A stretch of DNA of 64,000 bases, from positions 62,001 through 126,000 of the forward strand of contig JABLXG010000015.1 in assembly GCA_013178165.1 (NCBI GenBank), written 5' to 3'. The DNA comes from Anaerolineae bacterium (GTDB lineage: Bacteria > Chloroflexota > Anaerolineae > Aggregatilineales > Ch27). Under the pieces are notes generated by a model. The model ran no database searches. It worked only from the letters and a program-made list of their open reading frames with translations, and was not told the origin of the DNA. Made by a program: the position numbers and the translations under genes. Positions 1 to 8,255 of the stretch are shown piece after piece. The number at the start of each line of letters is the position of its first letter. Within the stretch, counting starts at the first letter, position 1.

Positions 1-267
1 ATGCAGGAAGGCGACCTGCTGCTCAGCCTGCCCAGGGGTAGCTTTGAACGACCGGGCGAGGTGTACCTGGCCCGTGGCGACGCCAGCGTGTTCGTGCCGG
101 ATGACATCGGCCTGGCGGTGATGGCCAATGGCAAAACGCCGCGCTTCGCCGAAGGCGAGTACCTGTTTGACCCCAGCAGCGGCGCTTACCTTTCCCGCCG
201 GTTTGACGATTACGACCGGCAGATCACGCTCAACCTGAACATCGGCGGCGTCATCGACCTGCAATAA
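1..267 (+). CDS. C-terminal part of an unrecognised protein, cut by the window edge
   Basis: The frame is open from the first base and ends at a TAA. The ATG at base 1 is probably internal, since no upstream sequence or ribosome site can be seen. The 88 visible residues are acidic to neutral, with no membrane segment, no cysteine and no motif I recognise. They contain short beta-like stretches (for example QITLNLNIGGVIDL at the end). I cannot assign a function. It is followed by about 280 bases without a clear gene. Confidence 0.5.
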   Translation: MQEGDLLLSLPRGSFERPGEVYLARGDASVFVPDDIGLAVMANGKTPRFAEGEYLFDPSSGAYLSRRFDDYDRQITLNLNIGGVIDLQ

Positions 268-545
268 GGCCGGGCTGCCCGCCAGGGTAACAGACAACAC
301 CGCTAACGCGCGGCAAGCGTAGGGCAATCGTTAGCCGCACCGTCTTGAATCCTCTCCCGAATCGTCCGATACTGAGATCAGGAAAGCGCAATCCCTGCGC
401 CCCAGGGTGGCGAACCGGCCCCGGCTACAGGGGTTGTTCCGGCCAATGGCGGATAGAAGAGGAGGGGATGTGGCCGGGCTGCCCCGCTTTTCCCCGGAGC
501 CTGTTCAAACCCGGAACCGGGAAACATCTTAAGGAGGGTTAAGTC

Positions 546-815
546 ATGTCTGAGAAGGGCAAACATGTCCATGCCTCTGCTGCCCGCCCGTACAGCATTT
601 CGACGACCGTCCGTGATCTGCTGCAGCGCCGTCGGCCTCAGTTCTGGCGGCAGAACCAGCGCCTCCTTGGCTCTCCCCGGCGCTACTGGTTACGCGCTCA
701 GCGCGCTTACTGCCGCAACCTGATCCGGGGCGATCTGGTCGCTCACCGCCGCATGTTCGGCGTCAGCCACAAGCACGTCCAGCCCGGTCAGACACCGCCT
801 GAGCAGCAGGGCTAG
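546..815 (+). CDS. small basic protein of unknown function (89 aa)
   Basis: A strong Shine-Dalgarno (AAGGAGGG at 531-538) lies seven bases before the ATG, and a GC-rich hairpin with a T-run follows 50 bases after the stop. The stretch therefore looks like a self-contained transcription unit. The protein is very basic, with RRR, PRR and HRR clusters in its middle, three tryptophan/tyrosine-rich patches and a proline/glutamine-rich tail (PGQTPPEQQG). It has no membrane segment or signal peptide. Such composition fits a nucleic-acid-binding small protein, but that is inference; I recognise no family. A competing frame on the other strand (690-1109) has no ribosome site. Confidence 0.5.
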   Translation: MSEKGKHVHASAARPYSISTTVRDLLQRRRPQFWRQNQRLLGSPRRYWLRAQRAYCRNLIRGDLVAHRRMFGVSHKHVQPGQTPPEQQG

Positions 816-865
816 TTCCCACCAGTGCCCGGCCTGAGCGCGGGCAAGAACATCAAAATCGAGCC

Positions 866-899
866 GCCGCGCGCCAACCGGACGCGCGGCGATATTTTT
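866..899 (+). terminator. intrinsic terminator after the small basic gene
   Basis: GCCGCGCG (866-873) pairs perfectly with CGCGCGGC (883-890) around a nine-base loop, and GATATTTTT follows with five T's at 895-899. It sits 50 bases after the stop of the 546-815 gene and before the glyQS promoter. Confidence 0.7.
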
Positions 900-1035
900 G
901 CCCGGCGCCATTCCCGCCGGCCTCCTGATCACCCGGTTACTCGGCCTCTTCTGGCGCTTGCCGCGCCGCCGGCGGAATCGCTGGCGGACTTTGCCCGCGC
1001 CGTGTTCAAGGCCGTACGCCAGTCGCTCTGCCTGT

Positions 1036-1043
1036 GCTATAAT
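1036..1043 (+). promoter_or_regulatory. extended -10 promoter for glyQS
   Basis: TGCTATAAT (the TG at 1035-1036, TATAAT at 1038-1043) is a perfect extended -10. No good -35 hexamer is seen 16-18 bases upstream. The predicted start near 1050 would give a leader of about 58 bases. Confidence 0.6.
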
Positions 1044-1107
1044 TCCCCCGCGCGGCTCCCCTCCCGGCTCAGGCCGCCCTGTGATCCCGTAGATCGAGGT
1101 TACCGAC

Positions 1108-4104
1108 ATGGCGTCGCTCTCCTTTCAAGATGTCATCATGAAGCTTCACCGGTTCTGGGCTGACCAGGGCTGTGTGCTGTGGCAACCGTACAACATCCAG
1201 CTTGGCGCGGGCACCGGCAACCCGGCCACACTGCTGCGCGTGCTCGGCCCGGAGCCGTGGAATGTGGCCTATGTGGAGCCGTCCGTCCGCCCGGATGACG
1301 GCCGCTACGCCGAGAACCCCAACCGGATGCAGTACTTCTACCAGTATCAGGTGATCCTCAAGCCCGATCCCGGCAACCCCCAGGAGCTGTACCTGCAATC
1401 GCTGGCCGCGCTGGGCATCAACCCCCGCGAGCACGACATCCGCTTTGTGGAAGACAACTGGGAATCCCCGGCGCTGGGCGCCTGGGGGCTGGGCTGGGAA
1501 GTCTGGCTGGACGGCCAGGAAATCACCCAGTTCACTTACTTCCAGCAGGCCGGCGGGATCAACCTGGAGCCGGTTTCGGTGGAGATCACCTATGGCCTGG
1601 AGCGCATCGCCCTGGCCCTGCAGGACAAGGATCAGGTCTGGGATATTGAGTGGCTGCCGGGCATCAGGCTCTCCTATGGCGATATTTTCCGCCGCCAGGA
1701 AGTCGAGCATTGCACCTACTATTTTGAGGTCGCCGATGTGGAAGGCCTCAAGCAGACCTATGACGTCTACGAGCGGGAGAGTGCGCGGGCGCTGGAGCGC
1801 GGGCTGGTCATCCCGGCCTATGACTACGTGCTCAAGTGCTCCCACCTGTTCAACGTACTGGACGCACGCGGTGCGATCGGCGTGACCGAACGGGCCAAAT
1901 TCTTCCACCGCATGCGCAATATGACCCGCAGGGTGGCCCAGGCCTTTGCCGAGCAGCGCCAGGCGATGGAATACCCCCTGTTGAACAATGGCTGGATGGG
2001 GCCAGCCCAGGCCGCGCCAGCCGCCCTGCCGGAGTCATTGCCCGCGGAAGCCGCTGATTTCCTGCTGGAGATCGGTGTGGAGGAACTGCCCGCCGGAGAT
2101 GTTGCCGACGTACTGGCCCAGCTGGAACAGGCCGCGCCGGCACTCTTTGACTCCCTGCGCCTGAGCCACGACACGCTCAAGGTCTACGCCACGCCGCGCC
2201 GCCTGGTGGTCTACGCCCACCGCCTGGCCCCGCGCCAGCCCGATCTGGAGGCGGAAGTCAAGGGGCCGCCCGCCCGCGCCGCCTTCGACGCTGCTGGCAA
2301 CCCCACCAAAGCTGCCATCGGTTTTGCCCGCAGCAAGGGCGTTGACCCGGCTGATCTGCGCCGGGCCAGCATCGACGGCGGCGAGTATGTGGTCGCCCGC
2401 GTGCGGGAGCCGGGCCGCCACGCTATCGAAGTGCTGGCGGAGGCACTGCCGGGTTTCATCGCTGGGATCAAGTTCGGCAAGTCAATGCGCTGGAATGCCA
2501 GCGGCGTCAGCTTCAGCCGCCCGATCCGCTGGCTGGTGGCGCTCTTCGGGGGGACGGTGATTCCGTTTAACTACGCCGGGCTGGCCAGCGGCAACGTGAC
2601 GCGCGGCCTGCGTCCCTATGACTCGCCGGAGGCGATCGTCAGTGACGCCGCCGGGTACTTCAGGGCGCTGGCCAGCCAGGGTATCATCCTCGATACTGCT
2701 GAACGGCAGACGCTGATCATGGAGCAGGCTCGCCGCCTGGCGGCGGAAGTCGGCGGGCGAATCCCCGCTGATGCCGACCTGCTGGCCGAGATCGCCAACC
2801 TGGTGGAGCGTCCGACTGCACTGCGTGGCGCGTTCGACCCGGCGCACCTCCGGCTCCCGCGCGAGGTGCTGGTTACCGTCATGCGCAAGCACCAGCGTTA
2901 CTTCGCCGTGGAAGATGAGGCAGGCCAGTTGCTGCCATACTTCATCGCCGTGCGCAATGGTGACCGCGAGCATCTGGACAAGGTCATCCACGGCAATGAA
3001 CATGTCTTGCGCGCCCGCTTCGCCGACGCCGCTTATTTCTACGCCAAAGATACGGCCAGGCCGCTGGCCGATTACCTGCCCCGCCTGGGCACGCTGACCT
3101 TCCAGGAGAAGCTGGGCAGCATGCTGGAGAAGAACAACCGTGTAGCCGCTCTGGTCCCGGTGATGGCCGATCTGCTGGGTCTGAGCGCGGCAGACCGCGA
3201 GATCGCCGCCCGCGCAGCGACCCTGGCCAAGGCGGACCTGGCGACTCAGATGGTCGTGGAGATGACCTCCCTGCAGGGCGTCATGGGCCGCATCTACGCC
3301 CTGGCCGGCGGCGAGCCGCGCCCGGTGGCGGAGGCGATCTTTGAGCACTGGCTGCCGCGCGGCGCGGGCGACCGTCTGCCGGAGACTCCAGCGGGAATCG
3401 CCCTGGCCCTGCTGGATCGGCTGGATTCGCTGGCGGGGCTGTTCGCGGCAGGGCTGGCTCCCCGTGCCACTGCCGATCCGTACGGCCTGCGCCGGGCGGC
3501 GCTGGGTGTTGTCCAGATTCTGATCGAGCGCGGCATCGACCTTGATCTGGCCGACGCGCTACGACCGGTCGCCGCTGCTCAGCCGATCCCCGTGGATGAG
3601 GAGACGATCGCCGCCGTGTTGGACTTCATCGCCGGGCGGCTGCGTGTCTACCTGCAGGGTGACGAGCGCGGCGCACATCTGATCGAAGCCGTGCTGGCTG
3701 AACAAAGCCGTAACCCTTACCGCGCTGCGCTGGGCGTTGGCGAACTGGCGCTGTGGACGGCCCGCTCCGACTGGGCATCGATCCTGGACAGCTTCGCCCG
3801 CTGCGTGCGCATCACCCGCGACCAGCCGCGCTACAGTCTGAACCCCGACCTGCTACGGGAGGAAGCCGAGATCGCGCTCTTTGAGGCTTACGAAGCCGCC
3901 GCCGCGCTGCTTGGCCCGCGCGACAACGTCGGCGCGATGCTGACCGCTTTTGAGACCATGATCCCGGCGGTAACCCGCTTCTTCACTGAGGTACTGGTCA
4001 TGGATGAAGATCCGGCGCTGCGGCAGAACCGCCTGGCGTTGCTGCAGGCCATTGCCGGGCTGGCGGCGGGCCGCGCGGACTTCAGCCAGTTGCAGGGGTT
4101 CTAG
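1108..4104 (+). CDS. glyQS: fused alpha-beta glycyl-tRNA synthetase
   Basis: This 998-residue protein joins both subunits of the bacterial tetrameric glycyl-tRNA synthetase, which charges tRNA-Gly with glycine in the cytoplasm. Residues 1 to about 298 are the alpha (catalytic, class II) subunit, starting [18 protein letters not shown] and including the [15 protein letters not shown] and [11 protein letters not shown] segments. A short Ala/Pro-rich linker (about 299-316) leads to the beta subunit, beginning [12 protein letters not shown] at 317. Beta carries the HD-like and tRNA-binding parts and ends in an anticodon-binding region. The length equals alpha (about 300) plus beta (about 690). 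Fused forms are known in Chlamydia and some other bacteria; most bacteria keep glyQ and glyS separate. The start is the first ATG of a good alpha-subunit N-terminus. Confidence 0.96.
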   Translation: MASLSFQDVIMKLHRFWADQGCVLWQPYNIQLGAGTGNPATLLRVLGPEPWNVAYVEPSVRPDDGRYAENPNRMQYFYQYQVILKPDPGNPQELYLQSLAALGINPREHDIRFVEDNWESPALGAWGLGWEVWLDGQEITQFTYFQQAGGINLEPVSVEITYGLERIALALQDKDQVWDIEWLPGIRLSYGDIFRRQEVEHCTYYFEVADVEGLKQTYDVYERESARALERGLVIPAYDYVLKCSHLFNVLDARGAIGVTERAKFFHRMRNMTRRVAQAFAEQRQAMEYPLLNNGWMGPAQAAPAALPESLPAEAADFLLEIGVEELPAGDVADVLAQLEQAAPALFDSLRLSHDTLKVYATPRRLVVYAHRLAPRQPDLEAEVKGPPARAAFDAAGNPTKAAIGFARSKGVDPADLRRASIDGGEYVVARVREPGRHAIEVLAEALPGFIAGIKFGKSMRWNASGVSFSRPIRWLVALFGGTVIPFNYAGLASGNVTRGLRPYDSPEAIVSDAAGYFRALASQGIILDTAERQTLIMEQARRLAAEVGGRIPADADLLAEIANLVERPTALRGAFDPAHLRLPREVLVTVMRKHQRYFAVEDEAGQLLPYFIAVRNGDREHLDKVIHGNEHVLRARFADAAYFYAKDTARPLADYLPRLGTLTFQEKLGSMLEKNNRVAALVPVMADLLGLSAADREIAARAATLAKADLATQMVVEMTSLQGVMGRIYALAGGEPRPVAEAIFEHWLPRGAGDRLPETPAGIALALLDRLDSLAGLFAAGLAPRATADPYGLRRAALGVVQILIERGIDLDLADALRPVAAAQPIPVDEETIAAVLDFIAGRLRVYLQGDERGAHLIEAVLAEQSRNPYRAALGVGELALWTARSDWASILDSFARCVRITRDQPRYSLNPDLLREEAEIALFEAYEAAAALLGPRDNVGAMLTAFETMIPAVTRFFTEVLVMDEDPALRQNRLALLQAIAGLAAGRADFSQLQGF

Positions 4105-4132
4105 GCAGGCATACGGACAAGGGAGGATGTTG

Positions 4133-4158
4133 CAGGGGCGCCGCATGCGGCGCCCCTG
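4133..4158. terminator. 26-bp perfect palindrome between convergent genes
   Basis: CAGGGGCGCCGCA and its exact reverse complement abut without a spacer, so either strand can fold a very stable hairpin. It lies between the stop of glyQS (4104) and the stop of the minus-strand ZIP gene (4192), as expected of a bidirectional terminator. There is no T-run on either side. Confidence 0.6.
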
Positions 4159-4191
4159 ATATGTCACTGCACAAAAAGCGCCCCGTCCCCC

Positions 4192-5007
4192 TTAGCCCAG
4201 GGCCACGTCCAATACCATCATCACCACGAAGCCCAGGATGGTGCCCATCGTGCCGATGTCGCCGTACCCGGCGCAATGCGATTCCGGGATCACTTCCTCG
4301 ACCACAACAAAGATCATCGCCCCCGCGGCGAAGGCCAGCGCGTACGGCAGCAGCGGGCGCATCAACAGCACCGCCGCCGCGCCCAGCAAGCCGGCCAGCG
4401 GCTCCACAACGGCAGAAAGCTGCCCGTACCAGAAGCTCCTCCGGCGGCTCATGCCCTCCCCGCGCAGCGGCAGCGATACCGCCGCCCCTTCCGGGAAATT
4501 CTGGATCCCCACACCGATGGCCAGCGCTACTGCGCCCGCCAGGGTCGCGGAGGGCAGCCCGGCTGCCGCCGCGCCGAAGGCTACGCCGATCGCCAGCCCT
4601 TCCGGGATGTTGTGAAGCGTGATCGCCAATACCAGCAGCACCGAGCGCTGCCAGTTTGTCTTGATCCCTTCAGCTTTGTCGATTCCCAAGCCCAGGTGCA
4701 GGTGCGGCAGCACCAGGTCAATACCGCGCAGGAAGACCGCGCCTCCCAGAAAGCCCACCGTTGCCGGGAGCCAGGCCGGCACACCTTCCAGTTGTTCGGA
4801 GATTTCAATGGCCGGGGCCAGCAGCGACCAGTAGCTGGCCGCCACCATCACCCCCGCCGCAAAACCAAGCATCCAGGCCAGCACCTTGCGGTTGAAATCC
4901 TGGGTAAAAAACACTAACCCCGCCCCGGCGGCCGTCAGCCCCCAGGTGAACAGCGTTGCCAGCAGCGCCTGCATGGTCGGCGGAAGGCCGTAGAGCACAT
5001 CAAGCAT
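4192..5007 (-). CDS. ZIP-family (GufA/ZupT-like) divalent metal transporter
   Basis: The 271-residue membrane protein has about eight hydrophobic segments and the two ZIP metal-site signatures, HNIPEG in the fourth helix and QNFPEG in the fifth. A histidine-containing loop (LPHLHLGLG) precedes them. ZIP proteins carry Zn, Fe or Mn into the cytoplasm, and the two-motif arrangement matches the GufA/ZupT branch. The start has an AAGGAG sequence at a good distance. The gene stands alone, convergent with glyQS. An inverted repeat TTAGG-N4-CCTAA lies 61 bases upstream, which suggests metal-responsive repression by a DtxR/MntR-type regulator (inference). The substrate cannot be told from sequence. 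Confidence 0.9.
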   Translation of the reverse strand: MLDVLYGLPPTMQALLATLFTWGLTAAGAGLVFFTQDFNRKVLAWMLGFAAGVMVAASYWSLLAPAIEISEQLEGVPAWLPATVGFLGGAVFLRGIDLVLPHLHLGLGIDKAEGIKTNWQRSVLLVLAITLHNIPEGLAIGVAFGAAAAGLPSATLAGAVALAIGVGIQNFPEGAAVSLPLRGEGMSRRRSFWYGQLSAVVEPLAGLLGAAAVLLMRPLLPYALAFAAGAMIFVVVEEVIPESHCAGYGDIGTMGTILGFVVMMVLDVALG

Positions 5008-5067
5008 CGTTGGATTCTCCTTGCATAGTCCGTGAACAAATCATCTGCAACGGCCCGCACATAAAAA

Positions 5068-5081
5068 TTAGGCTTCCCTAA
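5068..5081. promoter_or_regulatory. DtxR/MntR-like operator upstream of the ZIP gene
   Basis: TTAGG-CTTC-CCTAA is a perfect inverted repeat with 5-base arms and a 4-base spacer, set in an AT-rich stretch that is unusual here. It has the same geometry as the core of the DtxR/IdeR box (TTAGG-TTAG-CCTAA). It lies in the divergent region, 61 bases before the ZIP start and 97 bases before the gene at 5178. Confidence 0.5.
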
Positions 5082-5177
5082 ATCTAACAGCATCGGTCAG
5101 AAAATGCCAGTGGTTGCCGCCCCTGAAAGCGCACATTATACTGTCCTGCAGGATGCCGAGACAGGCGGGAAGAAACC

Positions 5178-6914
5178 ATGCTCAACCTGGAACAGACTCT
5201 GCGGACGTACGATCCGGTCATGCTGGGGGTGATCGCCGACCGCTGGGATGTCGACCTGGAAACACGTAGCGTGACCGATATCCTCAAGCTGTTGCTGAAA
5301 ACGATGCTCAACCCTGAGGCAGCAGCGACGACGTGGGATCGGCTGGATGACGCTCAACGCGGTGCGTTGCAGGCCCTGCTGGGGGCGGGCGGCGCGATGC
5401 CGGCCCGCATGTTCTTCCGCCTGTATGGGGAGATTCGGGAGATGGGGCCGGGCCGGCTGGAACGGGAGAAGCCCTACCTGGAACCGGCCAGCATCACCGA
5501 GGCGCTCTTTTACCGCGGGTTGATCGCCCGCGGCTATGAGGAGGCTGCTGCTGGCCCGCAGGCTGTGATCTACATTCCGACCGATCTGGCGCGGGTCCTG
5601 CCCGCCCACCGCACCGGCTTTGACCTCAGCACGGAAGACGCGGAAGACGAATTGCCGGCTGAAGAGGACGAAGAGGACGCGCTTGCCGCCAGCCAGCCGG
5701 AGGAGATCATCCCCGCCGATACGGCGCTGGTCGATGATCTGGCCACGCTGCTGGCTTACCTGCAGGTAGCCGCTGTCAGCCCGCGTGAGGATGGCGCCCT
5801 TCCGGAAGCGCACATCGACACGCTCAACACGTTCCTGCTCAAGCGGGAAGCCGGTCGGCTGGATTTTCTGCTGGGGCTGGCCCGCGCGATGGGGCTGGTC
5901 GGCCCGCGCGATGGTCTGCTCAAGCCGATCAGCGTCAACGCTCGCCGCTGGCTGGAAGCGCCGCGTAGCGAGCAGGTGCGCCTGCTGGCCACCGCCTGGC
6001 GGGAAACGGTGGACTACAACGACCTGAACCATACACCCGGCCTGATTGTGGAATCGGCCGGCAACGACCCCCGCCTGGCTCGCGCCGTGATCGCCGAGGT
6101 GCTGGCCGCTCTGCCCGCTGACGCCTGGTGGATCGTCGATGGGGTGGTTGAGGAAATCCGGGCGAATCGAATGGACTTCCAGCGCCCCGGCGGCGACTAC
6201 GATAGCTGGTACATCCGCGCCGCCGCTGACGGCAGTTACCTGGGCGGTTTTGATCACTGGGATGCGGTAGAAGGAGCCATGTTGCGCTTCATCCTGACCG
6301 GCCCGCTGCACTGGCTGGGCCTGGCCGATCGCGGGCGGCACGCCGGGCGCGCCCTGGGCCGTCTCAACGCCTATGGCCGAGCTTTCGTCAGCGGCGGCAA
6401 ATGGCCTGCCCTGCCTGACCCGGAAGTTGCGCCAGTTCTGCACGACGACGGTACCCTGGAAGTCTCCCGTCGTCTGAGCCGCTATGACCGCTTTCAGATC
6501 GCCCGCTTCACCGAATGGCTGAGCGCTGGCGAGCCATACCGCTACCGCCTGTCAGCGGCGGGGCTGCGCCGCGCCGCCATCCAGGAGATTGAGCCGCGCC
6601 ATGTGCGCGCCTTTCTCAGCCGCGCTCTGGGCAGCGATAGCCTGCCGGCCAGTGTCGACGCCCTGCTGACGCGCTGGGCGCAGTCCGCTGAGGCCGATGT
6701 CACCATCGAGACGCTGACGGTGCTGCGCACCACTTCCCCTCAGGCGCTGGACACCATCCTGGAAGAGCCATCGCTGCGCCGCTACCTGGGGGCGCGGCTG
6801 GGGCCGGAGGCGGTGGTTGTCCGCCCCGGCCAGGCGGTGGCCCTGCAGAATGCGCTGGCGGCCTTTGGCCTGCTGGCAGAAGTGATCGGGCCGGAAGGCG
6901 ACGAGAAGGCCTGA
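5178..6914 (+). CDS. protein with XPB/Ssl2 helicase N-terminal-like domains, function unknown
   Basis: The 578-residue soluble protein is rich in Leu, Ala and Arg. Its first 150 residues resemble the helicase-associated (XPB/Ssl2 N-terminal, Helicase_C_3-like) domain. The pattern is a helix-rich start, an LGAGGAMPARMFFRLYGE segment, LEPASITEALFYRGLIARG, then a V/I-Y-I-P strand. An acidic loop (about 150-175, EDAEDELPAEEDEEDALA) follows. The last 150 residues return to the same fold, with a winged-helix-like RWAQSAEADVTIETLTVLR and RPGQAVALQNALAAFGLL. No helicase Walker motifs are present, so it would be a stand-alone accessory domain. The family match is from memory of pattern only. Its stop overlaps the next ATG by one base, so the two genes are probably coupled. 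Confidence 0.55.
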   Translation: MLNLEQTLRTYDPVMLGVIADRWDVDLETRSVTDILKLLLKTMLNPEAAATTWDRLDDAQRGALQALLGAGGAMPARMFFRLYGEIREMGPGRLEREKPYLEPASITEALFYRGLIARGYEEAAAGPQAVIYIPTDLARVLPAHRTGFDLSTEDAEDELPAEEDEEDALAASQPEEIIPADTALVDDLATLLAYLQVAAVSPREDGALPEAHIDTLNTFLLKREAGRLDFLLGLARAMGLVGPRDGLLKPISVNARRWLEAPRSEQVRLLATAWRETVDYNDLNHTPGLIVESAGNDPRLARAVIAEVLAALPADAWWIVDGVVEEIRANRMDFQRPGGDYDSWYIRAAADGSYLGGFDHWDAVEGAMLRFILTGPLHWLGLADRGRHAGRALGRLNAYGRAFVSGGKWPALPDPEVAPVLHDDGTLEVSRRLSRYDRFQIARFTEWLSAGEPYRYRLSAAGLRRAAIQEIEPRHVRAFLSRALGSDSLPASVDALLTRWAQSAEADVTIETLTVLRTTSPQALDTILEEPSLRRYLGARLGPEAVVVRPGQAVALQNALAAFGLLAEVIGPEGDEKA

Positions 6915-7414
6915 TGGCCGGGGATGCCGCTACCATGAGCGCTTCAACGCTACGCACTCGCCCGCCTGCCACGCTGATCCGCGCCTTCGCTGCCACTTTT
7001 CCAGCGCGCCAGGCAGCAGTGATGACAACCGGCCCCGGCGGGACGGTCTGGGTCGCCGCCGCGCCGAACGGCAGCGACCTGCTGCATCTGGCCGCGCCGG
7101 AGCTGGACGCCCACCTGGCCTTCCGCCTGAGCCGGCCGGGGGCGCCCGCCTGCCGCCACGATGTGATCGGCGTCCCATTGCCGCCCTGGGGCCTGTACGT
7201 CGGCGCGGTTGGGTGGGCCTGGGCCGCGCAGGGGCACACCGTGCCCGGCCTGGACGCGGTGGTGCTCAGCGAGCAGGGGGTGGGGCCGGGGTTTGTCTGG
7301 GAAACCGGGCTGGCCTTTGCCGCCGCCTGGCAGGACCTGGGCGGCTGGCCGCTGCCGCCGGGCGGTCTGCTTGGCCTGATGAGCCGCCTGGGCGGGTTCT
7401 TCCGGGACGGCTGA
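6914..7414 (+). CDS. short, decayed galactokinase-like (GHMP) protein
   Basis: The ATG overlaps the previous stop (ATGA-type coupling). The 166-residue protein follows the layout of the N-terminal half of galactokinases. LIRAFAATFP near the start corresponds to the usual helix, TGPGGTVWVAAAPN sits where the substrate loop APGRVNLIGEHTD should be, and WGLYVGAVGWAWAAQGH-VPGLDAVVLSEQGVGPGF matches the segment that leads into the ATP loop. The catalytic signatures are gone: no GEHTDYNGG, and VWET replaces the GLSSSA loop. The protein stops where the family would continue for over 200 more residues. A regulatory or vestigial role is possible; catalysis is unlikely. The similarity is by eye and moderate. 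Confidence 0.45.
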   Translation: MAGDAATMSASTLRTRPPATLIRAFAATFPARQAAVMTTGPGGTVWVAAAPNGSDLLHLAAPELDAHLAFRLSRPGAPACRHDVIGVPLPPWGLYVGAVGWAWAAQGHTVPGLDAVVLSEQGVGPGFVWETGLAFAAAWQDLGGWPLPPGGLLGLMSRLGGFFRDG

Positions 7415-7506
7415 GGGGCCACATTGCCCTGCAATCGAGCCTGCAGGCAGCCACCATCAGTGCTGAGTTGCGCCATAAAGCAGGCAACGGGCCTCCTGCC
7501 ACCCGG

Positions 7507-7571
7507 CCACCTGGCTTTCCTTCTCCTGTCTCCTGATGTCTCCTGCTTCCTCTGGCCTCCCGGGCCCCTTA
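7507..7571 (+). repeat. pyrimidine-rich TCCTG-type repeat tract
   Basis: This non-coding tract repeats CTCCTG, TTCCT and GGCCTCC units in one orientation. Similar tracts occur at 20928-20947, 23420-23466 and 33709-33770, each upstream of the promoter of a plus-strand gene. Here it precedes the slyD promoter. Confidence 0.4.
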
Positions 7572-7620
7572 CTTTTCGCCTGCGCCCCCAAAAGTCTCCC
7601 TATCCAAGCTGCGTTTCTGC

Positions 7621-7628
7621 GCTATAAT
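7621..7628 (+). promoter_or_regulatory. promoter (-10) for slyD
   Basis: CGCTATAAT (7620-7628) contains a perfect TATAAT at 7623-7628, about 77 bases before the chosen start. No -35 is evident. Confidence 0.55.
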
Positions 7629-7704
7629 TCTCAGGCTATATCGCATGGGCGCGCTTTCCCCGCCGGGAACGCAGTCCCAGTCTGTGGGGAAAGGAGATTA
7701 CCCA

Positions 7705-8199
7705 ATGGCCCCCAACAAAATTCAGGATGGTCTGGTTGTCAGCGTGCAGTACACGTTGAAGCTGGACGACGGTGAAATCATCGACGAGTCTACCGCGGAC
7801 GATCCGTTGCTGTACCTGCATGGCGCAGACAACATCATCCCCGGCCTAGAACGCGCCCTGACCGGCATGGCCGTCAACGAGACCAAGCATGTGACGGTCG
7901 CCCCTGCTGACGCTTATGGCGAGTACGACGAAGACGCGCTCGAATCCTTCCCGCTGGGTTTCTTCCCGGAGGACCTGGAGCTGGAGCCGGGCCTGATGCT
8001 CGACATGAGCGATGAAAACGGCAATCTTTTTGAGGCAACCATCGTCGACGTCAATGACGACGAAGTCCTGGTCGACTTCAACCACCCGCTGGCAGGCGAA
8101 ACGCTGCACTTCGACGTCAAGGTGCTGGCCCTGCGGGAAGCCACGCCGGAAGAACTGGCGCATGGCCACCCGCACCTGCCTGGCATGCACGCCCACTAA
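7705..8199 (+). CDS. slyD: SlyD-type FKBP peptidyl-prolyl cis-trans isomerase
   Basis: The 164-residue protein begins with the FKBP core (VQYTLKLDDGEIIDES), has the insert-in-flap arrangement typical of SlyD (AYGEYDEDALESFPLGFF), and returns to the FKBP fold with VDFNHPLAGETLHFDVKVL, the family's most recognisable stretch. It ends in a short His-rich tail (HGHPHLPGMHAH) that may bind nickel or other metals, as in SlyD. It would act as a cytoplasmic folding helper and possibly a metal chaperone. The start at 7705 is preferred over the frame's first codon at 7645 because GGAAAGGAG lies eight bases upstream. Confidence 0.92.
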   Translation: MAPNKIQDGLVVSVQYTLKLDDGEIIDESTADDPLLYLHGADNIIPGLERALTGMAVNETKHVTVAPADAYGEYDEDALESFPLGFFPEDLELEPGLMLDMSDENGNLFEATIVDVNDDEVLVDFNHPLAGETLHFDVKVLALREATPEELAHGHPHLPGMHAH

Positions 8200-8223
8200 A
8201 GTCGCCGGGCAGCCGCCCGGCAC

Positions 8224-8253
8224 AAAAAAGGGGCGCCACGTGCGCCCCTTTTT
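8224..8253. terminator. bidirectional intrinsic terminator
   Basis: GGGGCGC (8230-8236) pairs with GCGCCCC (8242-8248). Six A's precede the stem and five T's follow it, so it works for slyD on the plus strand and for the convergent M20 peptidase gene on the minus strand. Confidence 0.85.
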
Positions 8254-8255
8254 CA

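Noticed and set aside
816-1107. T-box leader for glyQS
   Set aside because: T-box leaders regulate some glycyl-tRNA synthetase genes, but the region has no specifier stem or T-box consensus, and the predicted leader is only about 58 bases.
690-1109. 139-codon minus-strand frame
   Set aside because: It overlaps the small basic gene, its terminator and the glyQS promoter, all of which have clear signals; the frame has none.
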